Source: Sipunculus nudus
Taxonomy: Eukaryota; Annelida; Sipuncula; Golfingiida; Sipunculidae
Reading direction: 5' to 3'
NCBI GenBank assembly: GCA_026874595.1
Contig: JAPPUL010000059.1
Coordinates: 20,397 to 84,396, forward strand
Length of the DNA stretch: 64,000 nucleotides
Every line of letters begins with the position of its first letter. Position 1 is the stretch's first letter. The translations under genes and the position numbers were made by a program. Shown here piece after piece: positions 23,026-37,400 of the stretch. Below the pieces are notes generated by a model that was not told the DNA's origin, made no database searches, and saw only the letters and a list, made by a program, of their open reading frames with translations.

Positions 23026-24462
23026 AAGTGATTGGTGCAAAATTGAGACCTGTAGAGAGATGACAGACAAACAGACAGACATCCGCGACTGACCAACCAG
23101 CTTGCGAAAATCGAAGATTTCCGGCAAGCAATAAAGTTGTGACTGTGCCTCCGACATGTATCGTGGTATGGCGAAAAACGGCGCGAGATTTGACGAGACT
23201 AACAATGTGACCCCTGAATGTGACTGCGAGTGTCAGCCGCTATCCAGCGCTGCAAACCATGTGTCTGTAGCGTGAAAAATGACAGAATTATAGGCATTTC
23301 TTTGAATGGTCACGTGTTCTCGTTTCACGAGAAACGGTGGGAGATATGACGAGACTTGCGATTGAATGGCTTAGAACTAGAGGGATGCTGTCTAACGGCA
23401 AAAACCAGACCTGTCTATCGCAAATATCAACAGAGATAGAAGCTGGAAAACTCCGAATTTTCAGATTGTCAAGTTTTACCCCAAAATTTGGTAACCATGG
23501 TAACGGCAGCACGAAGCAACATGTGCGAAGGGATAGGCCAATGTTCCTAGTTTCAGATACGACCAAAAAAAAAAATGGTGTCACGTTTAATATTTTTTGA
23601 GATATTGCAGAAAAATGATATGTTACAGTGTTTCAGGTACCACGCCCCCTGGTGGCTATTTCCAAAAAAATGAAAAACTGATTTCGAGATATTTATAAAT
23701 AACACAAAATATATCAATTTCAAAGCCATTGTTAAAAAAATGCAACCTGTAGGTCATATTTAATGAAATCTCGAAGACTCTCGTTTGACGAGAAACGGTG
23801 CGAGATTTTGCAAGATTTTTGATTGGATCACCGAGAACTCACCAAGGGCTACAAGATGCAAAAAAATTGACCTCTCCAGCATGAAAACTGACAGAGTTAG
23901 AAGCTGAAAACTGCATATTTTCAAAATTAAAAAGTTTTACCCCAAAAATAGAGAAATCTGGCAATAGCGCACTTTGGCAACTATGCGCCAAAATAAGCCC
24001 ATGGACCCCAGTTGAAGGGTGCTGCGATGGAAATGGCCCAATGTTTAATAGTTCTGGAGGTATAGCACCAAAACAAATTTTCATGTTTTTTCATCTGCAA
24101 CGCCCCCTGGCGGCCATTTCCAAGATCTGGAAAAACAATTTCGAGATATTCTTGTGTTACATAAAATATCTCAGAATCAGTACGGTTGCTGCAGATTTGA
24201 AAAATATCACGAAATCCCATGATTCCTCCCCAAGAAAATGTAACCATGGTAACGGCAAATTTAAGTGAGCTACATGTCAAAAGAAAGGCCTTGGAATGCC
24301 GATTAAAATGAGCCATGTCTGAAGTGGCTATGACGAATGGTAATGGAGATATGAAGAAAAGAGCACTTTAGGAACTTTTGATGACCTTGACCTTTGACCT
24401 ATATTGACCAAAAACAATAGGCTTCTTGCATTTTAGATTATCTATAAAGTGTGTAAGTTTGA
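23026..24462 (+). repeat. Satellite unit 17, type 2
   Basis: 1,437 bp. No difference from unit 14 noticed. Confidence 0.98.
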
Positions 24463-25899
24463 AAGTGATTGGTGCAAAATTGAGACCTGTAGAGAGATGA
24501 CAGACAAACAGACAGACATCCGCGACTGACCAACCAGCTTGCGAAAATCGAAGATTTCCGGCAAGCAATAAAGTTGTGACTGTGCCTCCGACATGTATCG
24601 TGGTATGGCGAAAAACGGCGCGAGATTTGACGAGACTAACAATGTGACCCCTGAATGTGACTGCGAGTGTCAGCCGCTATCCAGCGCTGCAAACCATGTG
24701 TCTGTAGCGTGAAAAATGACAGAATTATAGGCATTTCTTTGAATGGTCACGTGTTCTCGTTTCACGAGAAACGGTGGGAGATATGACGAGACTTGCGATT
24801 GAATGGCTTAGAACTAGAGGGATGCTGTCTAACGGCAAAAACCAGACCTGTCTATCGCAAATATCAACAGAGATAGAAGCTGGAAAACTCCGAATTTTCA
24901 GATTGTCAAGTTTTACCCCAAAATTTGGTAACCATGGTAACGGCAGCACGAAGCAACATGTGCGAAGGGATAGGCCAATGTTCCTAGTTTCAGATACGAC
25001 CAAAAAAAAAAATGGTGTCACGTTTAATATTTTTTGAGATATTGCAGAAAAATGATATGTTACAGTGTTTCAGGTACCACGCCCCCTGGTGGCTATTTCC
25101 AAAAAAATGAAAAACTGATTTCGAGATATTTATAAATAACACAAAATATATCAATTTCAAAGCCATTGTTAAAAAAATGCAACCTGTAGGTCATATTTAA
25201 TGAAATCTCGAAGACTCTCGTTTGACGAGAAACGGTGCGAGATTTTGCAAGATTTTTGATTGGATCACCGAGAACTCACCAAGGGCTACAAGATGCAAAA
25301 AAATTGACCTCTCCAGCATGAAAACTGACAGAGTTAGAAGCTGAAAACTGCATATTTTCAAAATTAAAAAGTTTTACCCCAAAAATAGAGAAATCTGGCA
25401 ATAGCGCACTTTGGCAACTATGCGCCAAAATAAGCCCATGGACCCCAGTTGAAGGGTGCTGCGATGGAAATGGCCCAATGTTTAATAGTTCTGGAGGTAT
25501 AGCACCAAAACAAATTTTCATGTTTTTTCATCTGCAACGCCCCCTGGCGGCCATTTCCAAGATCTGGAAAAACAATTTCGAGATATTCTTGTGTTACATA
25601 AAATATCTCAGAATCAGTACGGTTGCTGCAGATTTGAAAAATATCACGAAATCCCATGATTCCTCCCCAAGAAAATGTAACCATGGTAACGGCAAATTTA
25701 AGTGAGCTACATGTCAAAAGAAAGGCCTTGGAATGCCGATTAAAATGAGCCATGTCTGAAGTGGCTATGACGAATGGTAATGGAGATATGAAGAAAAGAG
25801 CACTTTAGGAACTTTTGATGACCTTGACCTTTGACCTATATTGACCAAAAACAATAGGCTTCTTGCATTTTAGATTATCTATAAAGTGTGTAAGTTTGA
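24463..25899 (+). repeat. Satellite unit 18, type 2
   Basis: 1,437 bp. No difference from unit 14 noticed. Confidence 0.98.
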
Positions 25900-27336
25900 A
25901 AGTGATTGGTGCAAAATTGAGACCTGTAGAGAGATGACAGACAAACAGACAGACATCCGCGACTGACCAACCAGCTTGCGAAAATCGAAGATTTCCGGCA
26001 AGCAATAAAGTTGTGACTGTGCCTCCGACATGTATCGTGGTATGGCGAAAAACGGCGCGAGATTTGACGAGACTAACAATGTGACCCCTGAATGTGACTG
26101 CGAGTGTCAGCCGCTATCCAGCGCTGCAAACCATGTGTCTGTAGCGTGAAAAATGACAGAATTATAGGCATTTCTTTGAATGGTCACGTGTTCTCGTTTC
26201 ACGAGAAACGGTGGGAGATATGACGAGACTTGCGATTGAATGGCTTAGAACTAGAGGGATGCTGTCTAACGGCAAAAACCAGACCTGTCTATCGCAAATA
26301 TCAACAGAGATAGAAGCTGGAAAACTCCGAATTTTCAGATTGTCAAGTTTTACCCCAAAATTTGGTAACCATGGTAACGGCAGCACGAAGCAACATGTGC
26401 GAAGGGATAGGCCAATGTTCCTAGTTTCAGATACGACCAAAAAAAAAAATGGTGTCACGTTTAATATTTTTTGAGATATTGCAGAAAAATGATATGTTAC
26501 AGTGTTTCAGGTACCACGCCCCCTGGTGGCTATTTCCAAAAAAATGAAAAACTGATTTCGAGATATTTATAAATAACACAAAATATATCAATTTCAAAGC
26601 CATTGTTAAAAAAATGCAACCTGTAGGTCATATTTAATGAAATCTCGAAGACTCTCGTTTGACGAGAAACGGTGCGAGATTTTGCAAGATTTTTGATTGG
26701 ATCACCGAGAACTCACCAAGGGCTACAAGATGCAAAAAAATTGACCTCTCCAGCATGAAAACTGACAGAGTTAGAAGCTGAAAACTGCATATTTTCAAAA
26801 TTAAAAAGTTTTACCCCAAAAATAGAGAAATCTGGCAATAGCGCACTTTGGCAACTATGCGCCAAAATAAGCCCATGGACCCCAGTTGAAGGGTGCTGCG
26901 ATGGAAATGGCCCAATGTTTAATAGTTCTGGAGGTATAGCACCAAAACAAATTTTCATGTTTTTTCATCTGCAACGCCCCCTGGCGGCCATTTCCAAGAT
27001 CTGGAAAAACAATTTCGAGATATTCTTGTGTTACATAAAATATCTCAGAATCAGTACGGTTGCTGCAGATTTGAAAAATATCACGAAATCCCATGATTCC
27101 TCCCCAAGAAAATGTAACCATGGTAACGGCAAATTTAAGTGAGCTACATGTCAAAAGAAAGGCCTTGGAATGCCGATTAAAATGAGCCATGTCTGAAGTG
27201 GCTATGACGAATGGTAATGGAGATATGAAGAAAAGAGCACTTTAGGAACTTTTGATGACCTTGACCTTTGACCTATATTGACCAAAAACAATAGGCTTCT
27301 TGCATTTTAGATTATCTATAAAGTGTGTAAGTTTGA
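25900..27336 (+). repeat. Satellite unit 19, type 2
   Basis: 1,437 bp. No difference from unit 14 noticed. Confidence 0.98.
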
Positions 27337-28773
27337 AAGTGATTGGTGCAAAATTGAGACCTGTAGAGAGATGACAGACAAACAGACAGACATCCGCGAC
27401 TGACCAACCAGCTTGCGAAAATCGAAGATTTCCGGCAAGCAATAAAGTTGTGACTGTGCCTCCGACATGTATCGTGGTATGGCGAAAAACGGCGCGAGAT
27501 TTGACGAGACTAACAATGTGACCCCTGAATGTGACTGCGAGTGTCAGCCGCTATCCAGCGCTGCAAACCATGTGTCTGTAGCGTGAAAAATGACAGAATT
27601 ATAGGCATTTCTTTGAATGGTCACGTGTTCTCGTTTCACGAGAAACGGTGGGAGATATGACGAGACTTGCGATTGAATGGCTTAGAACTAGAGGGATGCT
27701 GTCTAACGGCAAAAACCAGACCTGTCTATCGCAAATATCAACAGAGATAGAAGCTGGAAAACTCCGAATTTTCAGATTGTCAAGTTTTACCCCAAAATTT
27801 GGTAACCATGGTAACGGCAGCACGAAGCAACATGTGCGAAGGGATAGGCCAATGTTCCTAGTTTCAGATACGACCAAAAAAAAAAATGGTGTCACGTTTA
27901 ATATTTTTTGAGATATTGCAGAAAAATGATATGTTACAGTGTTTCAGGTACCACGCCCCCTGGTGGCTATTTCCAAAAAAATGAAAAACTGATTTCGAGA
28001 TATTTATAAATAACACAAAATATATCAATTTCAAAGCCATTGTTAAAAAAATGCAACCTGTAGGTCATATTTAATGAAATCTCGAAGACTCTCGTTTGAC
28101 GAGAAACGGTGCGAGATTTTGCAAGATTTTTGATTGGATCACCGAGAACTCACCAAGGGCTACAAGATGCAAAAAAATTGACCTCTCCAGCATGAAAACT
28201 GACAGAGTTAGAAGCTGAAAACTGCATATTTTCAAAATTAAAAAGTTTTACCCCAAAAATAGAGAAATCTGGCAATAGCGCACTTTGGCAACTATGCGCC
28301 AAAATAAGCCCATGGACCCCAGTTGAAGGGTGCTGCGATGGAAATGGCCCAATGTTTAATAGTTCTGGAGGTATAGCACCAAAACAAATTTTCATGTTTT
28401 TTCATCTGCAACGCCCCCTGGCGGCCATTTCCAAGATCTGGAAAAACAATTTCGAGATATTCTTGTGTTACATAAAATATCTCAGAATCAGTACGGTTGC
28501 TGCAGATTTGAAAAATATCACGAAATCCCATGATTCCTCCCCAAGAAAATGTAACCATGGTAACGGCAAATTTAAGTGAGCTACATGTCAAAAGAAAGGC
28601 CTTGGAATGCCGATTAAAATGAGCCATGTCTGAAGTGGCTATGACGAATGGTAATGGAGATATGAAGAAAAGAGCACTTTAGGAACTTTTGATGACCTTG
28701 ACCTTTGACCTATATTGACCAAAAACAATAGGCTTCTTGCATTTTAGATTATCTATAAAGTGTGTAAGTTTGA
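27337..28773 (+). repeat. Satellite unit 20, type 2
   Basis: 1,437 bp. No difference from unit 14 noticed. Confidence 0.98.
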
Positions 28774-30210
28774 AAGTGATTGGTGCAAAATTGAGACCTG
28801 TAGAGAGATGACAGACAAACAGACAGACATCCGCGACTGACCAACCAGCTTGCGAAAATCGAAGATTTCCGGCAAGCAATAAAGTTGTGACTGTGCCTCC
28901 GACATGTATCGTGGTATGGCGAAAAACGGCGCGAGATTTGACGAGACTAACAATGTGACCCCTGAATGTGACTGCGAGTGTCAGCCGCTATCCAGCGCTG
29001 CAAACCATGTGTCTGTAGCGTGAAAAATGACAGAATTATAGGCATTTCTTTGAATGGTCACGTGTTCTCGTTTCACGAGAAACGGTGGGAGATATGACGA
29101 GACTTGCGATTGAATGGCTTAGAACTAGAGGGATGCTGTCTAACGGCAAAAACCAGACCTGTCTATCGCAAATATCAACAGAGATAGAAGCTGGAAAACT
29201 CCGAATTTTCAGATTGTCAAGTTTTACCCCAAAATTTGGTAACCATGGTAACGGCAGCACGAAGCAACATGTGCGAAGGGATAGGCCAATGTTCCTAGTT
29301 TCAGATACGACCAAAAAAAAAAATGGTGTCACGTTTAATATTTTTTGAGATATTGCAGAAAAATGATATGTTACAGTGTTTCAGGTACCACGCCCCCTGG
29401 TGGCTATTTCCAAAAAAATGAAAAACTGATTTCGAGATATTTATAAATAACACAAAATATATCAATTTCAAAGCCATTGTTAAAAAAATGCAACCTGTAG
29501 GTCATATTTAATGAAATCTCGAAGACTCTCGTTTGACGAGAAACGGTGCGAGATTTTGCAAGATTTTTGATTGGATCACCGAGAACTCACCAAGGGCTAC
29601 AAGATGCAAAAAAATTGACCTCTCCAGCATGAAAACTGACAGAGTTAGAAGCTGAAAACTGCATATTTTCAAAATTAAAAAGTTTTACCCCAAAAATAGA
29701 GAAATCTGGCAATAGCGCACTTTGGCAACTATGCGCCAAAATAAGCCCATGGACCCCAGTTGAAGGGTGCTGCGATGGAAATGGCCCAATGTTTAATAGT
29801 TCTGGAGGTATAGCACCAAAACAAATTTTCATGTTTTTTCATCTGCAACGCCCTCTGGCGGCCATTTCCAAGATCTGGAAAAACAATTTCGAGATATTCT
29901 TGTGTTACATAAAATATCTCAGAATCAGTACGGTTGCTGCAGATTTGAAAAATATCACGAAATCCCATGATTCCTCCCCAAGAAAATGTAACCATGGTAA
30001 CGGCAAATTTAAGTGAGCTACATGTCAAAAGAAAGGCCTTGGAATGCCGATTAAAATGAGCCATGTCTGAAGTGGCTATGACGAATGGTAATGGAGATAT
30101 GAAGAAAAGAGCACTTTAGGAACTTTTGATGACCTTGACCTTTGACCTATATTGACCAAAAACAATAGGCTTCTTGCATTTTAGATTATCTATAAAGTGT
30201 GTAAGTTTGA
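28774..30210 (+). repeat. Satellite unit 21, type 2, altered CTCF-like site
   Basis: 1,437 bp. Private C-to-T change at 29854 inside the second CTCF-like motif (GCCCTCTGG instead of GCCCCCTGG). Confidence 0.98.
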
Positions 30211-31647
30211 AAGTGATTGGTGCAAAATTGAGACCTGTAGAGAGATGACAGACAAACAGACAGACATCCGCGACTGACCAACCAGCTTGCGAAAATCGAA
30301 GATTTCCGGCAAGCAATAAAGTTGTGACTGTGCCTCCGACATGTATCGTGGTATGGCGAAAAACGGCGCGAGATTTGACGAGACTAACAATGTGACCCCT
30401 GAATGTGACTGCGAGTGTCAGCCGCTATCCAGCGCTGCAAACCATGTGTCTGTAGCGTGAAAAATGACAGAATTATAGGCATTTCTTTGAATGGTCACGT
30501 GTTCTCGTTTCACGAGAAACGGTGGGAGATATGACGAGACTTGCGATTGAATGGCTTAGAACTAGAGGGATGCTGTCTAACGGCAAAAACCAGACCTGTC
30601 TATCGCAAATATCAACAGAGATAGAAGCTGGAAAACTCCGAATTTTCAGATTGTCAAGTTTTACCCCAAAATTTGGTAACCATGGTAACGGCAGCACGAA
30701 GCAACATGTGCGAAGGGATAGGCCAATGTTCCTAGTTTCAGATACGACCAAAAAAAAAAATGGTGTCACGTTTAATATTTTTTGAGATATTGCAGAAAAA
30801 TGATATGTTACAGTGTTTCAGGTACCACGCCCCCTGGTGGCTATTTCCAAAAAAATGAAAAACTGATTTCGAGATATTTATAAATAACACAAAATATATC
30901 AATTTCAAAGCCATTGTTAAAAAAATGCAACCTGTAGGTCATATTTAATGAAATCTCGAAGACTCTCGTTTGACGAGAAACGGTGCGAGATTTTGCAAGA
31001 TTTTTGATTGGATCACCGAGAACTCACCAAGGGCTACAAGATGCAAAAAAATTGACCTCTCCAGCATGAAAACTGACAGAGTTAGAAGCTGAAAACTGCA
31101 TATTTTCAAAATTAAAAAGTTTTACCCCAAAAATAGAGAAATCTGGCAATAGCGCACTTTGGCAACTATGCGCCAAAATAAGCCCATGGACCCCAGTTGA
31201 AGGGTGCTGCGATGGAAATGGCCCAATGTTTAATAGTTCTGGAGGTATAGCACCAAAACAAATTTTCATGTTTTTTCATCTGCAACGCCCCCTGGCGGCC
31301 ATTTCCAAGATCTGGAAAAACAATTTCGAGATATTCTTGTGTTACATAAAATATCTCAGAATCAGTACGGTTGCTGCAGATTTGAAAAATATCACGAAAT
31401 CCCATGATTCCTCCCCAAGAAAATGTAACCATGGTAACGGCAAATTTAAGTGAGCTACATGTCAAAAGAAAGGCCTTGGAATGCCGATTAAAATGAGCCA
31501 TGTCTGAAGTGGCTATGACGAATGGTAATGGAGATATGAAGAAAAGAGCACTTTAGGAACTTTTGATGACCTTGACCTTTGACCTATATTGACCAAAAAC
31601 AATAGGCTTCTTGCATTTTAGATTATCTATAAAGTGTGTAAGTTTGA
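30211..31647 (+). repeat. Satellite unit 22, type 2
   Basis: 1,437 bp. Same as unit 14; the unit 21 change is absent, so that change arose in, or was confined to, one copy. Confidence 0.98.
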
Positions 31648-33084
31648 AAGTGATTGGTGCAAAATTGAGACCTGTAGAGAGATGACAGACAAACAGACAG
31701 ACATCCGCGACTGACCAACCAGCTTGCGAAAATCGAAGATTTCCGGCAAGCAATAAAGTTGTGACTGTGCCTCCGACATGTATCGTGGTATGGCGAAAAA
31801 CGGCGCGAGATTTGACGAGACTAACAATGTGACCCCTGAATGTGACTGCGAGTGTCAGCCGCTATCCAGCGCTGCAAACCATGTGTCTGTAGCGTGAAAA
31901 ATGACAGAATTATAGGCATTTCTTTGAATGGTCACGTGTTCTCGTTTCACGAGAAACGGTGGGAGATATGACGAGACTTGCGATTGAATGGCTTAGAACT
32001 AGAGGGATGCTGTCTAACGGCAAAAACCAGACCTGTCTATCGCAAATATCAACAGAGATAGAAGCTGGAAAACTCCGAATTTTCAGATTGTCAAGTTTTA
32101 CCCCAAAATTTGGTAACCATGGTAACGGCAGCACGAAGCAACATGTGCGAAGGGATAGGCCAATGTTCCTAGTTTCAGATACGACCAAAAAAAAAAATGG
32201 TGTCACGTTTAATATTTTTTGAGATATTGCAGAAAAATGATATGTTACAGTGTTTCAGGTACCACGCCCCCTGGTGGCTATTTCCAAAAAAATGAAAAAC
32301 TGATTTCGAGATATTTATAAATAACACAAAATATATCAATTTCAAAGCCATTGTTAAAAAAATGCAACCTGTAGGTCATATTTAATGAAATCTCGAAGAC
32401 TCTCGTTTGACGAGAAACGGTGCGAGATTTTGCAAGATTTTTGATTGGATCACCGAGAACTCACCAAGGGCTACAAGATGCAAAAAAATTGACCTCTCCA
32501 GCATGAAAACTGACAGAGTTAGAAGCTGAAAACTGCATATTTTCAAAATTAAAAAGTTTTACCCCAAAAATAGAGAAATCTGGCAATAGCGCACTTTGGC
32601 AACTATGCGCCAAAATAAGCCCATGGACCCCAGTTGAAGGGTGCTGCGATGGAAATGGCCCAATGTTTAATAGTTCTGGAGGTATAGCACCAAAACAAAT
32701 TTTCATGTTTTTTCATCTGCAACGCCCCCTGGCGGCCATTTCCAAGATCTGGAAAAACAATTTCGAGATATTCTTGTGTTACATAAAATATCTCAGAATC
32801 AGTACGGTTGCTGCAGATTTGAAAAATATCACGAAATCCCATGATTCCTCCCCAAGAAAATGTAACCATGGTAACGGCAAATTTAAGTGAGCTACATGTC
32901 AAAAGAAAGGCCTTGGAATGCCGATTAAAATGAGCCATGTCTGAAGTGGCTATGACGAATGGTAATGGAGATATGAAGAAAAGAGCACTTTAGGAACTTT
33001 TGATGACCTTGACCTTTGACCTATATTGACCAAAAACAATAGGCTTCTTGCATTTTAGATTATCTATAAAGTGTGTAAGTTTGA
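31648..33084 (+). repeat. Satellite unit 23, type 2
   Basis: 1,437 bp. No difference from unit 14 noticed. Confidence 0.98.
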
Positions 33085-34521
33085 AAGTGATTGGTGCAAA
33101 ATTGAGACCTGTAGAGAGATGACAGACAAACAGACAGACATCCGCGACTGACCAACCAGCTTGCGAAAATCGAAGATTTCCGGCAAGCAATAAAGTTGTG
33201 ACTGTGCCTCCGACATGTATCGTGGTATGGCGAAAAACGGCGCGAGATTTGACGAGACTAACAATGTGACCCCTGAATGTGACTGCGAGTGTCAGCCGCT
33301 ATCCAGCGCTGCAAACCATGTGTCTGTAGCGTGAAAAATGACAGAATTATAGGCATTTCTTTGAATGGTCACGTGTTCTCGTTTCACGAGAAACGGTGGG
33401 AGATATGACGAGACTTGCGATTGAATGGCTTAGAACTAGAGGGATGCTGTCTAACGGCAAAAACCAGACCTGTCTATCGCAAATATCAACAGAGATAGAA
33501 GCTGGAAAACTCCGAATTTTCAGATTGTCAAGTTTTACCCCAAAATTTGGTAACCATGGTAACGGCAGCACGAAGCAACATGTGCGAAGGGATAGGCCAA
33601 TGTTCCTAGTTTCAGATACGACCAAAAAAAAAAATGGTGTCACGTTTAATATTTTTTGAGATATTGCAGAAAAATGATATGTTACAGTGTTTCAGGTACC
33701 ACGCCCCCTGGTGGCTATTTCCAAAAAAATGAAAAACTGATTTCGAGATATTTATAAATAACACAAAATATATCAATTTCAAAGCCATTGTTAAAAAAAT
33801 GCAACCTGTAGGTCATATTTAATGAAATCTCGAAGACTCTCGTTTGACGAGAAACGGTGCGAGATTTTGCAAGATTTTTGATTGGATCACCGAGAACTCA
33901 CCAAGGGCTACAAGATGCAAAAAAATTGACCTCTCCAGCATGAAAACTGACAGAGTTAGAAGCTGAAAACTGCATATTTTCAAAATTAAAAAGTTTTACC
34001 CCAAAAATAGAGAAATCTGGCAATAGCGCACTTTGGCAACTATGCGCCAAAATAAGCCCATGGACCCCAGTTGAAGGGTGCTGCGATGGAAATGGCCCAA
34101 TGTTTAATAGTTCTGGAGGTATAGCACCAAAACAAATTTTCATGTTTTTTCATCTGCAACGCCCCCTGGCGGCCATTTCCAAGATCTGGAAAAACAATTT
34201 CGAGATATTCTTGTGTTACATAAAATATCTCAGAATCAGTACGGTTGCTGCAGATTTGAAAAATATCACGAAATCCCATGATTCCTCCCCAAGAAAATGT
34301 AACCATGGTAACGGCAAATTTAAGTGAGCTACATGTCAAAAGAAAGGCCTTGGAATGCCGATTAAAATGAGCCATGTCTGAAGTGGCTATGACGAATGGT
34401 AATGGAGATATGAAGAAAAGAGCACTTTAGGAACTTTTGATGACCTTGACCTTTGACCTATATTGACCAAAAACAATAGGCTTCTTGCATTTTAGATTAT
34501 CTATAAAGTGTGTAAGTTTGA
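33085..34521 (+). repeat. Satellite unit 24, type 2
   Basis: 1,437 bp. No difference from unit 14 noticed. Confidence 0.98.
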
Positions 34522-35958
34522 AAGTGATTGGTGCAAAATTGAGACCTGTAGAGAGATGACAGACAAACAGACAGACATCCGCGACTGACCAACCAGCTTG
34601 CGAAAATCGAAGATTTCCGGCAAGCAATAAAGTTGTGACTGTGCCTCCGACATGTATCGTGGTATGGCGAAAAACGGCGCGAGATTTGACGAGACTAACA
34701 ATGTGACCCCTGAATGTGACTGCGAGTGTCAGCCGCTATCCAGCGCTGCAAACCATGTGTCTGTAGCGTGAAAAATGACAGAATTATAGGCATTTCTTTG
34801 AATGGTCACGTGTTCTCGTTTCACGAGAAACGGTGGGAGATATGACGAGACTTGCGATTGAATGGCTTAGAACTAGAGGGATGCTGTCTAACGGCAAAAA
34901 CCAGACCTGTCTATCGCAAATATCAACAGAGATAGAAGCTGGAAAACTCCGAATTTTCAGATTGTCAAGTTTTACCCCAAAATTTGGTAACCATGGTAAC
35001 GGCAGCACGAAGCAACATGTGCGAAGGGATAGGCCAATGTTCCTAGTTTCAGATACGACCAAAAAAAAAAATGGTGTCACGTTTAATATTTTTTGAGATA
35101 TTGCAGAAAAATGATATGTTACAGTGTTTCAGGTACCACGCCCCCTGGTGGCTATTTCCAAAAAAATGAAAAACTGATTTCGAGATATTTATAAATAACA
35201 CAAAATATATCAATTTCAAAGCCATTGTTAAAAAAATGCAACCTGTAGGTCATATTTAATGAAATCTCGAAGACTCTCGTTTGACGAGAAACGGTGCGAG
35301 ATTTTGCAAGATTTTTGATTGGATCACCGAGAACTCACCAAGGGCTACAAGATGCAAAAAAATTGACCTCTCCAGCATGAAAACTGACAGAGTTAGAAGC
35401 TGAAAACTGCATATTTTCAAAATTAAAAAGTTTTACCCCAAAAATAGAGAAATCTGGCAATAGCGCACTTTGGCAACTATGCGCCAAAATAAGCCCATGG
35501 ACCCCAGTTGAAGGGTGCTGCGATGGAAATGGCCCAATGTTTAATAGTTCTGGAGGTATAGAACCAAAACAAATTTTCATGTTTTTTCATCTGCAACGCC
35601 CCCTGGCGGCCATTTCCAAGATCTGGAAAAACAATTTCGAGATATTCTTGTGTTACATAAAATATCTCAGAATCAGTACGGTTGCTGCAGATTTGAAAAA
35701 TATCACGAAATCCCATGATTCCTCCCCAAGAAAATGTAACCATGGTAACGGCAAATTTAAGTGAGCTACATGTCAAAAGAAAGGCCTTGGAATGCCGATT
35801 AAAATGAGCCATGTCTGAAGTGGCTATGACGAATGGTAATGGAGATATGAAGAAAAGAGCACTTTAGGAACTTTTGATGACCTTGACCTTTGACCTATAT
35901 TGACCAAAAACAATAGGCTTCTTGCATTTTAGATTATCTATAAAGTGTGTAAGTTTGA
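34522..35958 (+). repeat. Satellite unit 25, type 2, A1041
   Basis: 1,437 bp. Second and last unit with the rare A at marker 1041 (at 35562), pairing it with unit 12. Ends the long type 2 block. Confidence 0.98.
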
Positions 35959-37400
35959 AAGTGATTGGTGCAAAATTGAGACCTGTAGAGAGATGACAGA
36001 CAAACAGACAGACATCCGCGACTGACCAACCAGCTTGCGAAAATCGAAGATTTCCGGCAAGCAATAAAGTTGTGACTGTGCCTCCGACATGTATCGTGGT
36101 ATGGCGAAAAACGGCGCGAGATTTGACGAGACTAACAATGTGACCCCTGAATGTGACTGCGAGTGTCAGCCGCTATCCAGCGCTGCAAACCATGTGTCTG
36201 TAGCGTGAAAAATGACAGAATTATAGGCATTTCTTTGAATGGTCACGTGTTCTCGTTTCACGAGAAACGGTGGGAGATATGACGAGACTTGCGATTGAAT
36301 GGCTTAGAACTAGAGGGATGCTGTCTAACGGCAAAAACCAGACCTGTCTATCGCAAATATCAACAGAGATAGAAGCTGGAAAACTCCGAATTTTCAGATT
36401 GTCAAGTTTTACCCCAAAATTTGGTAACCATGGTAACGGCAGCACGAAGCAACATGTGCGAAGGGATAGGCCAATGTTCCTAGTTTCAGATACGACCAAA
36501 AAAAAAAATGGTGTCACGTTTAATATTTTTTGAGATATTGCAGAAAAATGATATGTTACAGTGTTTCAGGTACCACGCCCCCTGGTGGCTATTTCCAAAA
36601 AAATGAAAAACTGATTTCGAGATATTTATAAATAACACAAAATATATCAATTTCAAAGCCATTGTTAAAAAAATGCAACCTGTAGGTCATATTTAATGAA
36701 ATCTCGAAGACTCTCGTTTGACGAGAAACGGTGCGAGATTTTGCAAGATTTTTGATTGGATCACCGAGAACTCACCAAGGGCTACAAGATGCAAAAAAAT
36801 TGACCTCTCCAGCATGAAAACTGACAGAGTTAGAAGCTGAAAACTGCATATTTTCAAAATTAAAAAGTTTTACCCCAAAAATAGAGAAATCTGGCAATAG
36901 CGCACTTTGGCAACTATGCGCCAAAATAAGCCCATGGACCCCAGTTGAAGGGTGCTGCGATGGAAATGGCCCAATGTTTAATAGTTCTGGAGGTATAGCA
37001 CCAAAACAAATTTTCATGTTTTTTCATCTGCAACGCCCCCTGGCGGCCATTTCCAAAATCTGGAAAAACAATTTCGAGATATTCTTGTGTTACATAAAAT
37101 ATCTCAGAATCAGTACGATTGCTGCAGATTTGAAAAATATCACGAAATCCCATGATTCCTCCCCAAGAAAATGTAACCATGGTAACGGCAAATTTAAGTG
37201 AGCTACATGTCAAAGAAAGGCCTTGGAATGCCGATTAAAATGAGCCATGTCTGAAGTGGCTATGACGAATGGTAATGGAGATATGAAGAAAAGAGCACTT
37301 TAGGAACTTTTGATGACCTTGACCTTGACCTTTGACCTATATTGACCAAAAACAATAGGCTTCTTGCATTTTAGATTATCTATAAAGTGTGTAAGTTTGA
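35959..37400 (+). repeat. Satellite unit 26, type 1, partner of unit 13
   Basis: 1,442 bp. AAA deletion plus four TGACCT, 11-A tract: the same marker set as unit 13, in the same place relative to the A1041 unit. Confidence 0.98.
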
